Source: Syntrophaceae bacterium
GTDB taxonomy: Bacteria > Desulfobacterota > Syntrophia > Syntrophales > Smithellaceae
Assembly (NCBI GenBank): GCA_018436925.1
Contig: JAHDKI010000010.1
Span: 56,622-120,621, forward strand
Length of the DNA: 64,000 nt
Direction: 5' to 3'
Shown here: positions 45,070 to 55,016 of the stretch, piece by piece
Layout of the letters: each line of letters starts with the position of its first letter
Numbering within the stretch: the first letter of the stretch is position 1
Program-made: the position numbers and the translations under genes
The notes under the pieces: model-generated
Database searches by the model: none
Told to the model about the DNA's origin: nothing
What the model saw: only the letters and a program-made list of their open reading frames with translations

Positions 45070-45196
45070 TTTACTACTCACCGCATAGCATATTTCGCAT
45101 ACCTGATGCGCGCGTCCTTTTGCCGCCGCAGCGCCTTTCGATTTCTTTTATCAATGTTTTCAACTTTCTATAAATCTGACGCAAGACATCGACATT

Positions 45197-45212
45197 TGGC
45201 ACAACCGCTGCT
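45197..45212 (+). promoter_or_regulatory. Sigma-54 (-24/-12) promoter of the biotin carboxylase gene
   Basis: TGGCACA, four bases, then CTGCT, with GG and GC ten bases apart. Both conserved blocks are identical to those of the promoter at 42198-42213. It lies 45 bases before the ATG. No TGTCTCA dyads were found upstream; a GCATA element is repeated at 45084-45110. Confidence 0.75.
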
Positions 45213-45257
45213 AGGGCAGGCGGAGCAACTTGAATATTTTTTGGAGTTTCTGCTGAT

Positions 45258-46640
45258 ATGGAAAAATTTAAGAAAATTCTGATCGCCAACCGCGGCGAAA
45301 TCGCCGTGCGGATCATCCGCACCTGCAAGGATATGGGCATCGGGTCGGTGGCGGTTTATTCTCAAGCCGACAAAGACGCCCTGCACGTCAAGCTCGCCGA
45401 CGAAGCCTATGAAGTCGGCCAGCCCGAAGCGCTGGAAAGTTATCTGAATTTCGACAAAATTCTCGCGGCGGCCCGAAAAAGCGGCGCGGACGCCATCCAT
45501 CCGGGGTATGGATTTCTCGCTGAAAACCCGGATTTTGTCGAGCGATGCGAAAAAGAAGAGATCGTTTTTATCGGTCCGTCAAGCGTCTGCATGTCGAAGG
45601 CCAAACCCAAAAACCGCGCCCGGCAGCTTATGCGGATGATCAACATTCCCGTCACACCGGGCAGCGACGAGGCCATCACCAATGGAACGGAAGAAGGCAC
45701 TCGCCGGGCCAAAGAAATCGCCGCGGATATCGGCTATCCCGTCATCGTCAAGCCTTCCGGCGGCGGCGGCGGCATCGGCATCATGATCGCGCGCGATGAG
45801 GAGGAACTGAAAAAAGCCATCGCCGGCGCCGAGGCGCGCGGACGCAAAGCCTTCGGCATGTCGGCTTTCTACATTGAAAAATTTCTCCACGGCATGAAGC
45901 ATGTGGAATTCCAGGTGCTCGCCGACAGCCACGGCAACGTGGTGCATTTAGGCGAGCGCGACTGCTCGGTGCAAAGGCGGTTTCAGAAGCTCGTTGAAGA
46001 AGCCCCCTGCCCCATTGTCAGTCCTTTCTGGCGGATGAAGATGGGTGCGGCGGCCATTGACGTCGCGCTTGCGCTTGATTACGTCGGCGCGCTCACCGTC
46101 GAGTTTTTCTATTTTCCCGAGGAACGGAAATTCTATTTCAATGAAATCAACTCGCGCCTTCAGGTGGAACATTGCGTGACGGAACTCGTCACCGGCATCG
46201 ACATTATCCGCGAACAGATCCGGATCGCCGAGGGCGAGGAATTAAGCGTCAACCAGGATGACATCCGCCTGATGGGACACGCCGTGGAATGCCGCATCAA
46301 TGCCGAAGACGCGCTAAAAAACTTCATTCCCTCGCCGGGGGTGATTTCCAAACTGCGGCTTCCGCAGGGCCCGGGGCTGCGCATCGACGAAGGCATTTAT
46401 GAAGGCTACACGTTTCCTTTTTATTACGACTCGCTGATGATGAAGCTGATGAGCGTGGGGAAAACCCGCGACGACGCGATTGCCCGAATGAAACGGGCCA
46501 TGGGCGAAATGGAGCTTGAAGGTCCGAAAACCACAATCCCGTTTCATCACGTTATTTTGAATGAAGAAGAGTTTTTAAGCGGCGAATACACCACGGACCT
46601 GGCCGACCGTCCTGAGATTCGCGGCAAGCTCAAGCGATGA
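45258..46640 (+). CDS. Biotin carboxylase subunit (AccC/PycA-like)
   Basis: The 460-residue ATP-grasp enzyme carboxylates biotin on a carrier protein. It shows the N-terminal FKKILIANRGEIAVRIIRTC, the catalytic stretch ERDCSVQRRFQKLVEEAP, and NSRLQVEHCVTE with the catalytic Glu and Arg. The glycine-rich ATP loop reads PSGGGGGIGI, where E. coli AccC has Arg before the last Gly. No biotin carrier or carboxyltransferase gene is adjacent, so whether it serves acetyl-, propionyl- or pyruvate carboxylation is open. A sigma-54 promoter directly upstream argues against a housekeeping accC and for induced acid or CoA-ester metabolism. Confidence 0.92.
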   Translation: MEKFKKILIANRGEIAVRIIRTCKDMGIGSVAVYSQADKDALHVKLADEAYEVGQPEALESYLNFDKILAAARKSGADAIHPGYGFLAENPDFVERCEKEEIVFIGPSSVCMSKAKPKNRARQLMRMINIPVTPGSDEAITNGTEEGTRRAKEIAADIGYPVIVKPSGGGGGIGIMIARDEEELKKAIAGAEARGRKAFGMSAFYIEKFLHGMKHVEFQVLADSHGNVVHLGERDCSVQRRFQKLVEEAPCPIVSPFWRMKMGAAAIDVALALDYVGALTVEFFYFPEERKFYFNEINSRLQVEHCVTELVTGIDIIREQIRIAEGEELSVNQDDIRLMGHAVECRINAEDALKNFIPSPGVISKLRLPQGPGLRIDEGIYEGYTFPFYYDSLMMKLMSVGKTRDDAIARMKRAMGEMELEGPKTTIPFHHVILNEEEFLSGEYTTDLADRPEIRGKLKR

Positions 46641-46666
46641 TGAATCGGACGAACCCGTCCCGTCGC

Positions 46667-47626
46667 TCACCGATCCAACGTTTCAAACAATGCGGTGGAT
46701 AAGTACCGCTCGCCCGCATCCGGTAAAATCACGACAAGCGTTTTGCCTGCGAATTCCGGTTTCTTTGCCAACCGGATGGCGGCGGCCGCCGCCGCGCCGC
46801 AGGAAATGCCCACCAGCAGGCCTTCTTCCCTAGCCAGTCTGCGGGCGAATTCAATCGCTTCGGCGCTGTCGACCTGCTCGACACGGTCCACCATCGACAA
46901 ATCGAGCGTGTCGGGAATAAACCCCGCGCCGATGCCCTGAATCTTGTGCGGCGAAGGCTTGAGGTCCTGGCCCGCGAGCTTCTGGCTGATCACGGGGCTT
47001 TCTTTGGGCTCCACCGCGACGGACAGGATTTTCTTGCCCATCGTCTTTTTGATGTAGCGCGACACGCCGGTGATCGTGCCGCCAGTTCCCACTCCGGCAA
47101 CCAGGACATCAATCGCGCCATCGCTATCGTTCCAAATTTCCGGTCCCGTGGTTTTCTCATGAATCGCGGGATTGGCCGGATTCTTGAACTGCTGCGGCAA
47201 GAAATACTTTTGAGGATCGGAGGCGGCCAGCGCTTCTGCTTTGGCAATTGCGCCTTTCATCCCCTCTGCGCCGGACGTCAAAATCAGGTTCGCACCGAAG
47301 GCGGCCAAAACGCGCCGCCGCTCGATGCTCATGGTTTCAGGCATGGTCAGCGTCAGTCTGTAGCCGCGCGCCGCCGCGACGGAAGCCAGAGCAATGCCGG
47401 TGTTGCCGCTGGTGGGTTCGATGATCTCCATGCCGGATTTCAGCAGGCCTTTTTCTTCCGCGTCCCAGATCATGGCCGCGCCAATGCGGCATTTTACCGA
47501 ATAAGCGGGATTGCGACCTTCAATTTTCCCCAATACCGTGGCTGGGGCGCCGTCGGTCACACGGTTTAACTGCACCAGCGGCGTATTGCCGATGGAGAGC
47601 GAATTGTCTTTATATATTTTTTCCAT
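46667..47626 (-). CDS. cysK: Cysteine synthase A (O-acetylserine sulfhydrylase)
   Basis: This PLP enzyme makes cysteine from O-acetylserine and sulfide. The 319-residue protein has the PLP-lysine motif [11 protein letters not shown], as in E. coli CysK, the acetylserine-binding [10 protein letters not shown], and the phosphate-binding [16 protein letters not shown] precedes the ATG. It is the last gene of a minus-strand sulfur cluster following metY, with 53 bases between them that carry a tandem repeat. Confidence 0.96.
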   Translation of the reverse strand: MEKIYKDNSLSIGNTPLVQLNRVTDGAPATVLGKIEGRNPAYSVKCRIGAAMIWDAEEKGLLKSGMEIIEPTSGNTGIALASVAAARGYRLTLTMPETMSIERRRVLAAFGANLILTSGAEGMKGAIAKAEALAASDPQKYFLPQQFKNPANPAIHEKTTGPEIWNDSDGAIDVLVAGVGTGGTITGVSRYIKKTMGKKILSVAVEPKESPVISQKLAGQDLKPSPHKIQGIGAGFIPDTLDLSMVDRVEQVDSAEAIEFARRLAREEGLLVGISCGAAAAAAIRLAKKPEFAGKTLVVILPDAGERYLSTALFETLDR

Positions 47627-47643
47627 GGCGCTCCTTCTTTTTT

Positions 47644-47679
47644 CCTTGAACCTTGACCCTTGTTCCTTGATCCTTGCCC

Positions 47680-47681
<2 letters not shown>
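47644..47681. repeat. Degenerate CCTTGNN tandem repeat
   Basis: The metY-cysK gap consists mostly of CCTTGAA, CCTTGAC, CCTTGAT and CCTTGCC units in tandem. A related array lies at 49038-49066. Confidence 0.7.
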
Positions 47682-49012
<1,331 letters not shown>

Positions 49013-49037
49013 TCTGCTATGAGATATTCCCCCATCA

Positions 49038-49066
49038 CCTTGAACCTTGCCCCTTGAACCTTGCCC
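49038..49066. repeat. Perfect 14-base tandem duplication CTTGAACCTTGCCC
   Basis: The unit occurs at 49039-49052 and again at 49053-49066 without mismatch, in the mnmA-metY gap. It is related to the repeat at 47644-47681. Confidence 0.75.
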
Positions 49067-49070
49067 ATTA

Positions 49071-50132
49071 TCAAACAACCCCCTCAATGACCCCGCCACC
49101 CAGAAGTTCATCGCCTGCGTAGAAGACAAACGCCTGCCCCGGCGTGATCGCTTCCTGCGGTTCGGCAAAATCCACAATGAGCTTTTTGCCTTCCTTTCTT
49201 ACCCTGCAGCGGGCCGCCTTCTTACGATAGCGGATTTTTCCTTCCACTTCTTCCGGAATCGAATCGGTAAACAGGTTCAGATCGCCGGCCACAAGCCCCG
49301 AAGCAAACAAGTCTTCTTTGTGTCCGACGACGACGCGATGAGTCCGGGCGTCGAGCCGACGAACATAGAGCGGCCGCTTTGCGCTCACGCCCAGTCCGCC
49401 GCGCTGGCCGATCGTGTAATGAATAATGCCGCGATGCCGTCCCAACACATTGCCCTGCGCATCCACGATCTCGCCCGGTTCCGGGCGCACGCCGCGCTTT
49501 TCAAAAACCCGGGTATAGTCGCCATCCGGAACAAAGCAGATGTCCTGGCTTTCCGGCCGGTGCGCCACATGCAGACCGGACTCATCCGCCTTCCGGCGCA
49601 CCTCGTCTTTGGTCAACGCGCCCAGAGGAAACAAAATAGTCCTGAGGTCGTCGGGCCGGATCCCATAGAGAAAATAGCTCTGATCCTTGGTCTTGTCCAC
49701 CGCCCGCAAAAGCCGCCAGGATTCGTCCTTTCGTTCAATCCGCGCAAAATGGCCGGTGGCCAGGTAATCAAATCCCATATCCCGGGTCTTTTGCATCAAA
49801 GCGCCGAATTTAAGATGCCGGTTACACTCGATGCAGGGATTGGGTGTTCTTCCTCTTGTGTATTCGCGGATGAATGCGCCGATGACCTTCTCTTCCATCA
49901 AGTCGGCATAGAAAAACGTTGTGTGCCCGATGCCCAGGTCAGAGCAAACGCGCTTCGCGTCGTCAATGGCCTCATCGGTAAAGCGCCCCGGACTGCCTGC
50001 GTCCCGATGCACCCCTAAAGACATCGTGGCGCCGGTCACATCGTAGCCCGCCTCCAGAAGAAGAAGCGCCGCGACCGACGAATCCACGCCTCCACTCATC
50101 GCCGCCAACACTCTTTTGCGGTTTGCGCTCAT
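49071..50132 (-). CDS. mnmA: tRNA-specific 2-thiouridylase MnmA
   Basis: MnmA thiolates U34 of tRNA for Lys, Glu and Gln, using ATP and a persulfide donor. The protein of about 353 residues has the PP-loop AMSGGVDSSVAALLL, the catalytic cysteines in NPCIECNRHLKF and SQDICFVPDG, and the C-terminal beta-barrel. ATG 50132 is preferred over the codon at 50153. It lies 24 bases after the Rrf2 regulator. In Firmicutes a similar regulator-mnmA linkage includes a cysteine desulfurase, which is missing here. Confidence 0.95.
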   Translation of the reverse strand: MSANRKRVLAAMSGGVDSSVAALLLLEAGYDVTGATMSLGVHRDAGSPGRFTDEAIDDAKRVCSDLGIGHTTFFYADLMEEKVIGAFIREYTRGRTPNPCIECNRHLKFGALMQKTRDMGFDYLATGHFARIERKDESWRLLRAVDKTKDQSYFLYGIRPDDLRTILFPLGALTKDEVRRKADESGLHVAHRPESQDICFVPDGDYTRVFEKRGVRPEPGEIVDAQGNVLGRHRGIIHYTIGQRGGLGVSAKRPLYVRRLDARTHRVVVGHKEDLFASGLVAGDLNLFTDSIPEEVEGKIRYRKKAARCRVRKEGKKLIVDFAEPQEAITPGQAFVFYAGDELLGGGVIEGVV

Positions 50133-50156
50133 CCCATCACCTGATTTTCGCAATCC

Positions 50157-50597
50157 TCAGATATGACCCATTGAATCATTTTGCGCTTTCTCCCGCTCGC
50201 GCCCTGAAAGCTCGGCCAGGGTCACGCCGTGCAATGTCTGCCGAACCCGGTCCCCAAGAAGTTTCCAGACCTCTCTTGTCGGGCAGACACCGATCCGGTC
50301 GCATAACCTTTGATCGCCTAAGCAATCGACCAGACAAATGCTTCCGTCTAGGGCTTCAACAATATCCGCAACCGTAATGTCCCGCGAGGCTTTGCCCAAA
50401 CGATAGCCGCCGCGGGGGCCGCGCGTCGATTGTAAAAGACCGGCCGCCCGCAGCGGAATGACGATCTGGCTTAAATACTTTTCCGAAACATCCTGCCGGG
50501 CCGCCGCATCCTTGAGCAAAACCGGCCCGTTTCCGTCATGGACGGCAAGATCCACCATGAGTCTGACCGCATATCGTGATCGGGTTGAAAGTTTCAC
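50157..50597 (-). CDS. Rrf2-family transcriptional regulator (IscR/CymR-like)
   Basis: The 146-residue winged-helix protein shows MKLSTRSRYAVRLMVDLA, the recognition helix region VSEKYLSQIVIPLRAAGLLQSTRGPRGGYRL, and a Cys cluster CLVDCLGDQRLCDRIGVC that could hold an Fe-S cluster. The linked genes (mnmA, metY, cysK) indicate control of sulfur metabolism, either by sensing Fe-S status as IscR does or through CysK as CymR does. It is the first gene of the operon, and a dyad overlapping its promoter suggests autoregulation. Confidence 0.9.
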   Translation of the reverse strand: MKLSTRSRYAVRLMVDLAVHDGNGPVLLKDAAARQDVSEKYLSQIVIPLRAAGLLQSTRGPRGGYRLGKASRDITVADIVEALDGSICLVDCLGDQRLCDRIGVCPTREVWKLLGDRVRQTLHGVTLAELSGREREKAQNDSMGHI

Positions 50598-50611
50598 CGC
50601 AGAATCCTTTT

Positions 50612-50665
50612 ACTACTATTACTATCTTTTTCGTAGTGTTTAATTGAACCTCAGATCGATGTCAA
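50612..50665 (-). promoter_or_regulatory. Promoter and putative operator of the Rrf2-mnmA-metY-cysK operon
   Basis: On the minus strand, TTGACA (50665-50660), a 17-base spacer and TAAACA (50642-50637) precede the regulator gene. An inverted repeat ACTAC (50612-50616) / GTAGT (50633-50637), with intervening TACTAT-type repeats, abuts the -10 box and is a candidate autoregulatory site. Confidence 0.55.
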
Positions 50666-50950
50666 GTTTTTTCTCCGTATCGACGGTTCATCCGTGCACT
50701 CAAGCGGCTGAGAAAACATCCCCCTCCCCCGGAATACAAGCTCGAAGGCCGGTACGCCTGTTTCTTTTTCTTGCTGACACCTGAAGTGTTGATCGCCGGA
50801 GCGCTTTTGCCTTATTATTCTTGACCGCTTCTCCTTTTAAGTGTACGGGTAAGACACATGATCCGAAAAAACATGGGCTGTCGAAACTTCAAAAAACCCG
50901 TCGCTTTTCGGGGCATACAAAATATCCCCTCAAAAAAAAGGAGACACCCC
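50666..50950. other. Intergenic region with one weak promoter
   Basis: The gap is divergent between the Rrf2 operon and the small gene at 50951. TTGACC at 50821-50826 and TACGGG at 50844-50849 with 17-base spacing may serve the latter. Nothing else stands out. Confidence 0.35.
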
Positions 50951-51292
50951 ATGGCCGAACCTAAAATCACCAATATTCAAATCGATGTGAATAATCTATA
51001 CAGGGATGAAACTTTTTCGGATCTGACCTATGTCACCATCCGGAAGCTCACCCCGGTTAATAAAGACGGCTCGGTCGATGAAAGCCGGGAGATCAAATAC
51101 ACAGGCATGGCGCAGCTGATGTCGCCCAACGGTCCGGTTCCCGTGCACTGCATGATCGACGGCGCGAAAAGCCTGGCGGAAGCTATTGATAAACTGCCGG
51201 ACGAAATCGAAAAGACCGTTCAGGCCATGATTGCCGAAGCCCAGGAAATGGAAAAACAGGAGAAATCCCGCATTGTGATGCCCGGCCAATAA
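50951..51292 (+). CDS. Conserved-looking small soluble protein of unknown function
   Basis: The 113-residue acidic protein has no signal peptide or membrane segment. The first two thirds look like a beta-rich domain (YVTIRKLTPVNKDGS, EIKYTGMAQLMSPNGPVPVHCMIDGAKSLAEAI), followed by a charged helical tail (EIEKTVQAMIAEAQEMEKQEKS). I do not recognise a family. ATG 50951 is strongly supported by AAGGAG seven bases upstream, and a strong terminator follows, so this is a well-delimited single-gene unit. The frame upstream to 50858 is not needed. Confidence 0.75.
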   Translation: MAEPKITNIQIDVNNLYRDETFSDLTYVTIRKLTPVNKDGSVDESREIKYTGMAQLMSPNGPVPVHCMIDGAKSLAEAIDKLPDEIEKTVQAMIAEAQEMEKQEKSRIVMPGQ

Positions 51293-51319
51293 TCCGGATC
51301 AACGACGATTTCCTGAATA

Positions 51320-51352
51320 AAAAGGCGGAAACCTGAGATTTCCGCCTTTTTT
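51320..51352 (+). terminator. Rho-independent terminator
   Basis: Perfect 11-base arms AAAGGCGGAAA (51321-51331) and TTTCCGCCTTT (51339-51349) enclose a seven-base loop and continue into a T-run ending at 51352. Confidence 0.92.
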
Positions 51353-51858
51353 ATCATAAGCGACGAAACCCATCTCCTTTTTTTGAACGTCTCGCACCGG
51401 AGAGGCTTTTACCAAAAAAAGACATTCCGTCCTCAAATTTCGCCGACGTCGACGTTCCGGGTATTGTCGTTGACCTGGTTCATTCAGTTTAAAGCTGACG
51501 CGGACCAAGGCTTGGATTACGGCGGACGCGTTTCCGCGTAAAATCAAAACAGCCGTCACACACGGAACCGCAGAAAATTTTTACCCTATTGTCTATAAAT
51601 ATTCAAACGGATCAATGGATGAGCCCATCGCGGCCCCAATCATCCACGATGCCGGCGAGAATTATAGTTAATGGAATACATTACCCTTTTCATTCTTCGG
51701 TCTTTCGCCGGTCAAGGCTTTTTAAGGCGCGGGATTGTTCCAGGCCGTAAACTTTCCCGACATAACCTTTAACGTTTAAAAGAATGCCCGGGTTGTGATT
51801 CCAAATCATTGCATCTTGCAGCGGCTCAATTCAAACCAGCCCTTTTCGGATGACGGGC
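51353..51858. other. Gene-poor stretch of about 500 bases
   Basis: There is no convincing gene, RNA or repeat. An 86-codon minus-strand frame at 51299-51559 lacks a ribosome site and recognisable sequence and runs through the terminator, so it was not called. Confidence 0.4.
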
Positions 51859-51887
51859 TTGACATTTCCGGATCGAGGCCCTACATT
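51859..51887 (+). promoter_or_regulatory. Sigma-70-type promoter of the zinc-ribbon gene
   Basis: TTGACA at 51859-51864, a 17-base spacer and TACATT at 51882-51887, 26 bases before the start codon. Confidence 0.65.
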
Positions 51888-51913
51888 GTCAGAAAAACAA
51901 GGAAATTTTGTTT

Positions 51914-52162
51914 ATGCCCATCTATGAGTTCACATGTGATAAATGCAAAAAAGACTTCGAAGTCGTCACGCTAAGCTTAAGCGAAAAACCTAACGCTGTT
52001 TGCCCTGTGTGCAAATCGAAAAAGACGAAAAAAATTCTCTCCAAGGTATCCAAAGGCAAGTACTCGTCTCTTGGCGCAGGCGGATCGTCAAGCTCCGGCG
52101 CATCCGCCCCGTCAGGTTGCGCATCCTGCACATCGACGAACTGCTCCTCCTGCGGGCACTGA
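51914..52162 (+). CDS. FmdB-family zinc-ribbon protein
   Basis: The 82-residue protein has the FmdB-type N-terminal zinc ribbon MPIYEFTCDKCKKDFEV with a second CxxC pair in CPVCKSKK. A Gly/Ser-rich linker and a second Cys cluster near the C-terminus (GCASCTSTNCSSCGH) follow. The family was named from the formamidase regulatory protein FmdB; its general role, regulatory or metal binding, is unsettled. ATG 51914 is two codons inside the maximal frame and is supported by AAGGA upstream and by family alignment. Confidence 0.88.
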   Translation: MPIYEFTCDKCKKDFEVVTLSLSEKPNAVCPVCKSKKTKKILSKVSKGKYSSLGAGGSSSSGASAPSGCASCTSTNCSSCGH

Positions 52163-52174
52163 GTTTTTCGACTC

Positions 52175-52192
52175 CGGGGGCCATTGCCCCCG
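52175..52192 (+). terminator. Hairpin after the zinc-ribbon gene
   Basis: CGGGGGC-CATT-GCCCCCG is a perfect seven-base stem 12 bases after the stop, but only a poor T-run follows, so termination may be weak. Confidence 0.5.
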
Positions 52193-52391
52193 TTCATTGA
52201 GCCTTTAGCCCTCGCATACACGCTCTCCGGCAATGCCTGGTTAAACGTTTTGTTGCCGCGCCGCTCTGGATTCGACCGGTTCCTCCTTCAACACAGCGTC
52301 TTTGCTTTCTCCGGATACGCTCTTTTTTTTAAGCTTGCGTTCCGGATGGATGTTTTTTTTCAACCCTTTAACACCTGAAAGGAGGACGGTT

Positions 52392-52601
52392 ATGAACAAC
52401 ATCTATAAGGTCATCGAAATCATCGGCGGCAGTGAAGTCTCCTGGGAAGAAGCGGCAAAAAAAGCCGTGGAGACGGCGACTAAAAGCCTCAAGGAAATCC
52501 GCGTCGCCGAAGTCAAGGAACTCGATATGCGGATTGAAAACGGAAAGGTTGCGGAATATCGCGTGAAGCTCCGCGTTTCGTTTAAGTACCTGCCCGAGTA
52601 A
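52392..52601 (+). CDS. Dodecin (flavin-binding storage protein)
   Basis: The 69-residue protein matches the dodecin family, which forms hollow dodecamers that bind and buffer flavins. Recognisable are YKVIEIIGGSEVSWEEAAKKAV, the helix with KSLKEIRVAEV, and the C-terminal beta strand VAEYRVKLRVSFKY. The start at 52392 is decided by AAAGGAGG six bases upstream; the frame is open earlier but without support. It stands alone, with hairpins on both sides. Confidence 0.93.
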   Translation: MNNIYKVIEIIGGSEVSWEEAAKKAVETATKSLKEIRVAEVKELDMRIENGKVAEYRVKLRVSFKYLPE

Positions 52602-52626
52602 CACAAGGGCATTGAGGCATTGGCGT

Positions 52627-52664
52627 ATGGAGATCATCGGCGGGGCATCCCCGGTGATCTCCAT
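52627..52664. repeat. Strong hairpin between dodecin and permease genes
   Basis: ATGGAGATCA (52627-52636) and TGATCTCCAT (52655-52664) are perfect inverted arms, with further GC pairing inside (GGGG/CCCC). There is no T-run, so its role as a terminator is unsure. The two genes are convergent here. Confidence 0.6.
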
Positions 52665-52767
52665 GACCCCTCAGGCAATCGAAAATGAATTCCTGAATCC
52701 CTCAATAAAGACTTGATACGCCGGAACAACCACAGAACAACGCCGATCACCGGGCAGAGGAAATTGA

Positions 52768-53934
52768 TCAGACCAGACTTCCGTAAATCATCCCGGCCAG
52801 AGTGGACAGCATCACCACGATCAGGCAATACACCGCGGTTTTCTTCGCGCCCATCACGCTGGCAATGGTGAGCATGCTGGGAAGCGACAACGCCGGACCC
52901 GCCAGCAACAGCGCCAGCGCAGGCCCCTTTCCCATGCCGGCGCCAATCAGCCCCTGCAGAATCGGCACTTCGGTAAGCGTAGCAAAATACATGAGCGAAC
53001 CGACGATAGAAGCAAAGAAATTCGCCCCCAGCGAATTGCCGCCGACAAGCATCTGGATATACTGCTCGGGAATCAGCGCCGGATGGCCGGGACGCCCGAG
53101 AAGGAATCCCGCGACCAGAACGCCGCCCAGCAACAGCGGCAGAATCTGTTTGGCAAATCCCCAGGTGGATTCGACCCAGCCTTTTAGCTCTTCTTTGACA
53201 AACCATTTTTTGAGCATAATCCCCAAAACGGCCAGAAGGAAAATCACCAGATACCATTTGGCGCTGAAAATCATTTTCCACAGCGCTCCGTCATCGGCTC
53301 CGGGTCTGGCAAAAGAGGCAAAGACCAGGATCAGAACCATGGTCAGCATGTACAGTGTGTCTTTCCACAGGGGGCGGGCGGTCTCATCCTCGGGCAGGAA
53401 AAGCTCTCCGGTTTGACGATTGGCGTCGTCCTTGCGAAAAATAAAGGCCATTAGAAGTCCGGTGACAATAGCAAAGAGAATCGCGCCGATCGCACGCGCA
53501 AGCCCCAACTGCCAGCCCAAGACTTTCGCGGTCAGGATAATCGCCAGCACATTGATGGCCGGGCCGGAATACAAAAAAGCCGTGGCCGGGCCGATGCCTG
53601 CACCGCGCGAATAAATGCCTGCGAAAAGCGGCAGCACCGTGCAGGAACAAACCGCCAGCACGGAACCGGAAACGGACGCCACGGAATAAGACAGAATTTT
53701 ATTGGCTTTCGCGCCGAAATATTTGAGCACCGCCGACTGCGACACAAACACGCTGATCGCGCCGGCGATGAAAAATGCCGGAACCAGGCAGGTGAGCACA
53801 TGCTCGCGGGCGTAGTCCTGAAGCATCATAAACGCTTCGAGGCCGGACTGCCGGATGAGCACGGAATCCCAGGGAATAAAATACGCTCCCAGGAATATGC
53901 CGATAATCCACAATAATTTTTGCCACTCTTTCAT
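52768..53934 (-). CDS. DUF318/YraQ-ArsP-type permease
   Basis: The 388-residue polytopic membrane protein has eight or more predicted helices and the family hallmark VCSCTVLPLFAGIYSRGAGIGPATAFLYSGPAINVLA. The CxC lies at the start of a helix. ArsP members of this family export trivalent organoarsenicals; others are uncharacterised. It is the last gene of the arsenic operon, 18 bases after the VKOR fusion, which favours metalloid export but does not prove it. Confidence 0.87.
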   Translation of the reverse strand: MKEWQKLLWIIGIFLGAYFIPWDSVLIRQSGLEAFMMLQDYAREHVLTCLVPAFFIAGAISVFVSQSAVLKYFGAKANKILSYSVASVSGSVLAVCSCTVLPLFAGIYSRGAGIGPATAFLYSGPAINVLAIILTAKVLGWQLGLARAIGAILFAIVTGLLMAFIFRKDDANRQTGELFLPEDETARPLWKDTLYMLTMVLILVFASFARPGADDGALWKMIFSAKWYLVIFLLAVLGIMLKKWFVKEELKGWVESTWGFAKQILPLLLGGVLVAGFLLGRPGHPALIPEQYIQMLVGGNSLGANFFASIVGSLMYFATLTEVPILQGLIGAGMGKGPALALLLAGPALSLPSMLTIASVMGAKKTAVYCLIVVMLSTLAGMIYGSLV

Positions 53935-53952
53935 ATCAACCGTTTCACGGCG

Positions 53953-54993
53953 CTATTTCTTTTCCGCCGCCAGATGCGCTTTGAGTTGGTTTAAGCCGTC
54001 CCAGATTTCATCCGTGCCGACGAGCCTTCTTTGATCCTTTGGCGAATACCGGATGACGGCGATCGGCGTCTGATCGATTCGGTTGGCTTTGATGTGAGCG
54101 CTCAATAGCGGGAAAACGGCTTTTTCATCCATCGGTTTCAAAGCAATCTTCTTCTGGCCAAGAAAGGACAACAACACGTCTTCTTTCTCGATTCTTCGGT
54201 TCTGAGCGGCCTCAAATAAAACCTCGCGCACATGAAAAATGTTCTCCGGACCGGCATCCGCATTGGCCGCGTATAAATAGTACTTGGCGTAAACCGGCAT
54301 AATCCGGGTAAACGGCACGTCGATGAACATGAGCTTCACCCGGTTTGACGACACCAATTCTTTAAGCAACGGTTCGGCCTGCTTGTCGATGCGCCGGCAG
54401 GGCGGACAAAAATAACTCGAAAAGATCGTAACCTCATAGGGCCCCTGCCCCATCGACGGAATCACCCGAGCCGAATCCTGTCCGTAGACAGGAGTCACAG
54501 ATCCTGAAAAAGTCAGCAAAATAAACAGATACCCTGCCACGCTCACCAGGAGCAACGGAAATTGCTTAATCTTCAACATCGGCACCGACACCTCCCCCAG
54601 AAAATACAGCCACATCCGGCTAGGTCTTTCGCGCCACGCGGACGGCACTTCATAATTGACAAGAAACGACAGAATCAACAACGCTGAAAACGCCAGGCAA
54701 AACGGGCAATACACGTCGTTTTGCCATTGAAACGCGTAGAGATGAACCTCGACGCCCAGACCGCCCGCCAGAAGGATTCTCACCCAGGGCGTTTGGCGGA
54801 AAACGGCCAAAACGATCACCACCGACATGTAGGCGATGCCGACCCACTTGAGGTCGATCCCAAGAACATCTCCCACAAGATAGCTGCAGGCCGTGTCGCA
54901 GTAATCATAATAGGCCATGGTGCCGATCCCGGCCAATCCCAGAAGGATCGTGACAACATGCCGATATTTTTTGATCAGCTCCGCAATCCCCAT
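53953..54993 (-). CDS. VKOR-thioredoxin fusion, thiol oxidase
   Basis: The 346-residue membrane protein has an N-terminal vitamin K epoxide reductase-like four-to-five-helix domain with the loop cysteines CDTAC and the quinone-proximal CPFC. It is joined through an extra helix to a C-terminal thioredoxin-like domain with CPPC (SSYFCPPCRRIDK). Such proteins oxidise periplasmic thiols and pass electrons to quinone. ATG 54993 has AAAGGAGG upstream. The gene is inserted between acr3 and a DUF318 permease, so a link to arsenic thiol chemistry is suggested. A general DsbB-like role is the alternative. Confidence 0.85.
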   Translation of the reverse strand: MGIAELIKKYRHVVTILLGLAGIGTMAYYDYCDTACSYLVGDVLGIDLKWVGIAYMSVVIVLAVFRQTPWVRILLAGGLGVEVHLYAFQWQNDVYCPFCLAFSALLILSFLVNYEVPSAWRERPSRMWLYFLGEVSVPMLKIKQFPLLLVSVAGYLFILLTFSGSVTPVYGQDSARVIPSMGQGPYEVTIFSSYFCPPCRRIDKQAEPLLKELVSSNRVKLMFIDVPFTRIMPVYAKYYLYAANADAGPENIFHVREVLFEAAQNRRIEKEDVLLSFLGQKKIALKPMDEKAVFPLLSAHIKANRIDQTPIAVIRYSPKDQRRLVGTDEIWDGLNQLKAHLAAEKK

Positions 54994-55016
54994 GACATCA
55001 TCCCTCCTTTGACGGA

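Noticed and set aside
51299..51559. 86-codon minus-strand frame in a gene-poor stretch
   Set aside because: It runs through a strong terminator hairpin, has no ribosome site and no recognisable sequence.
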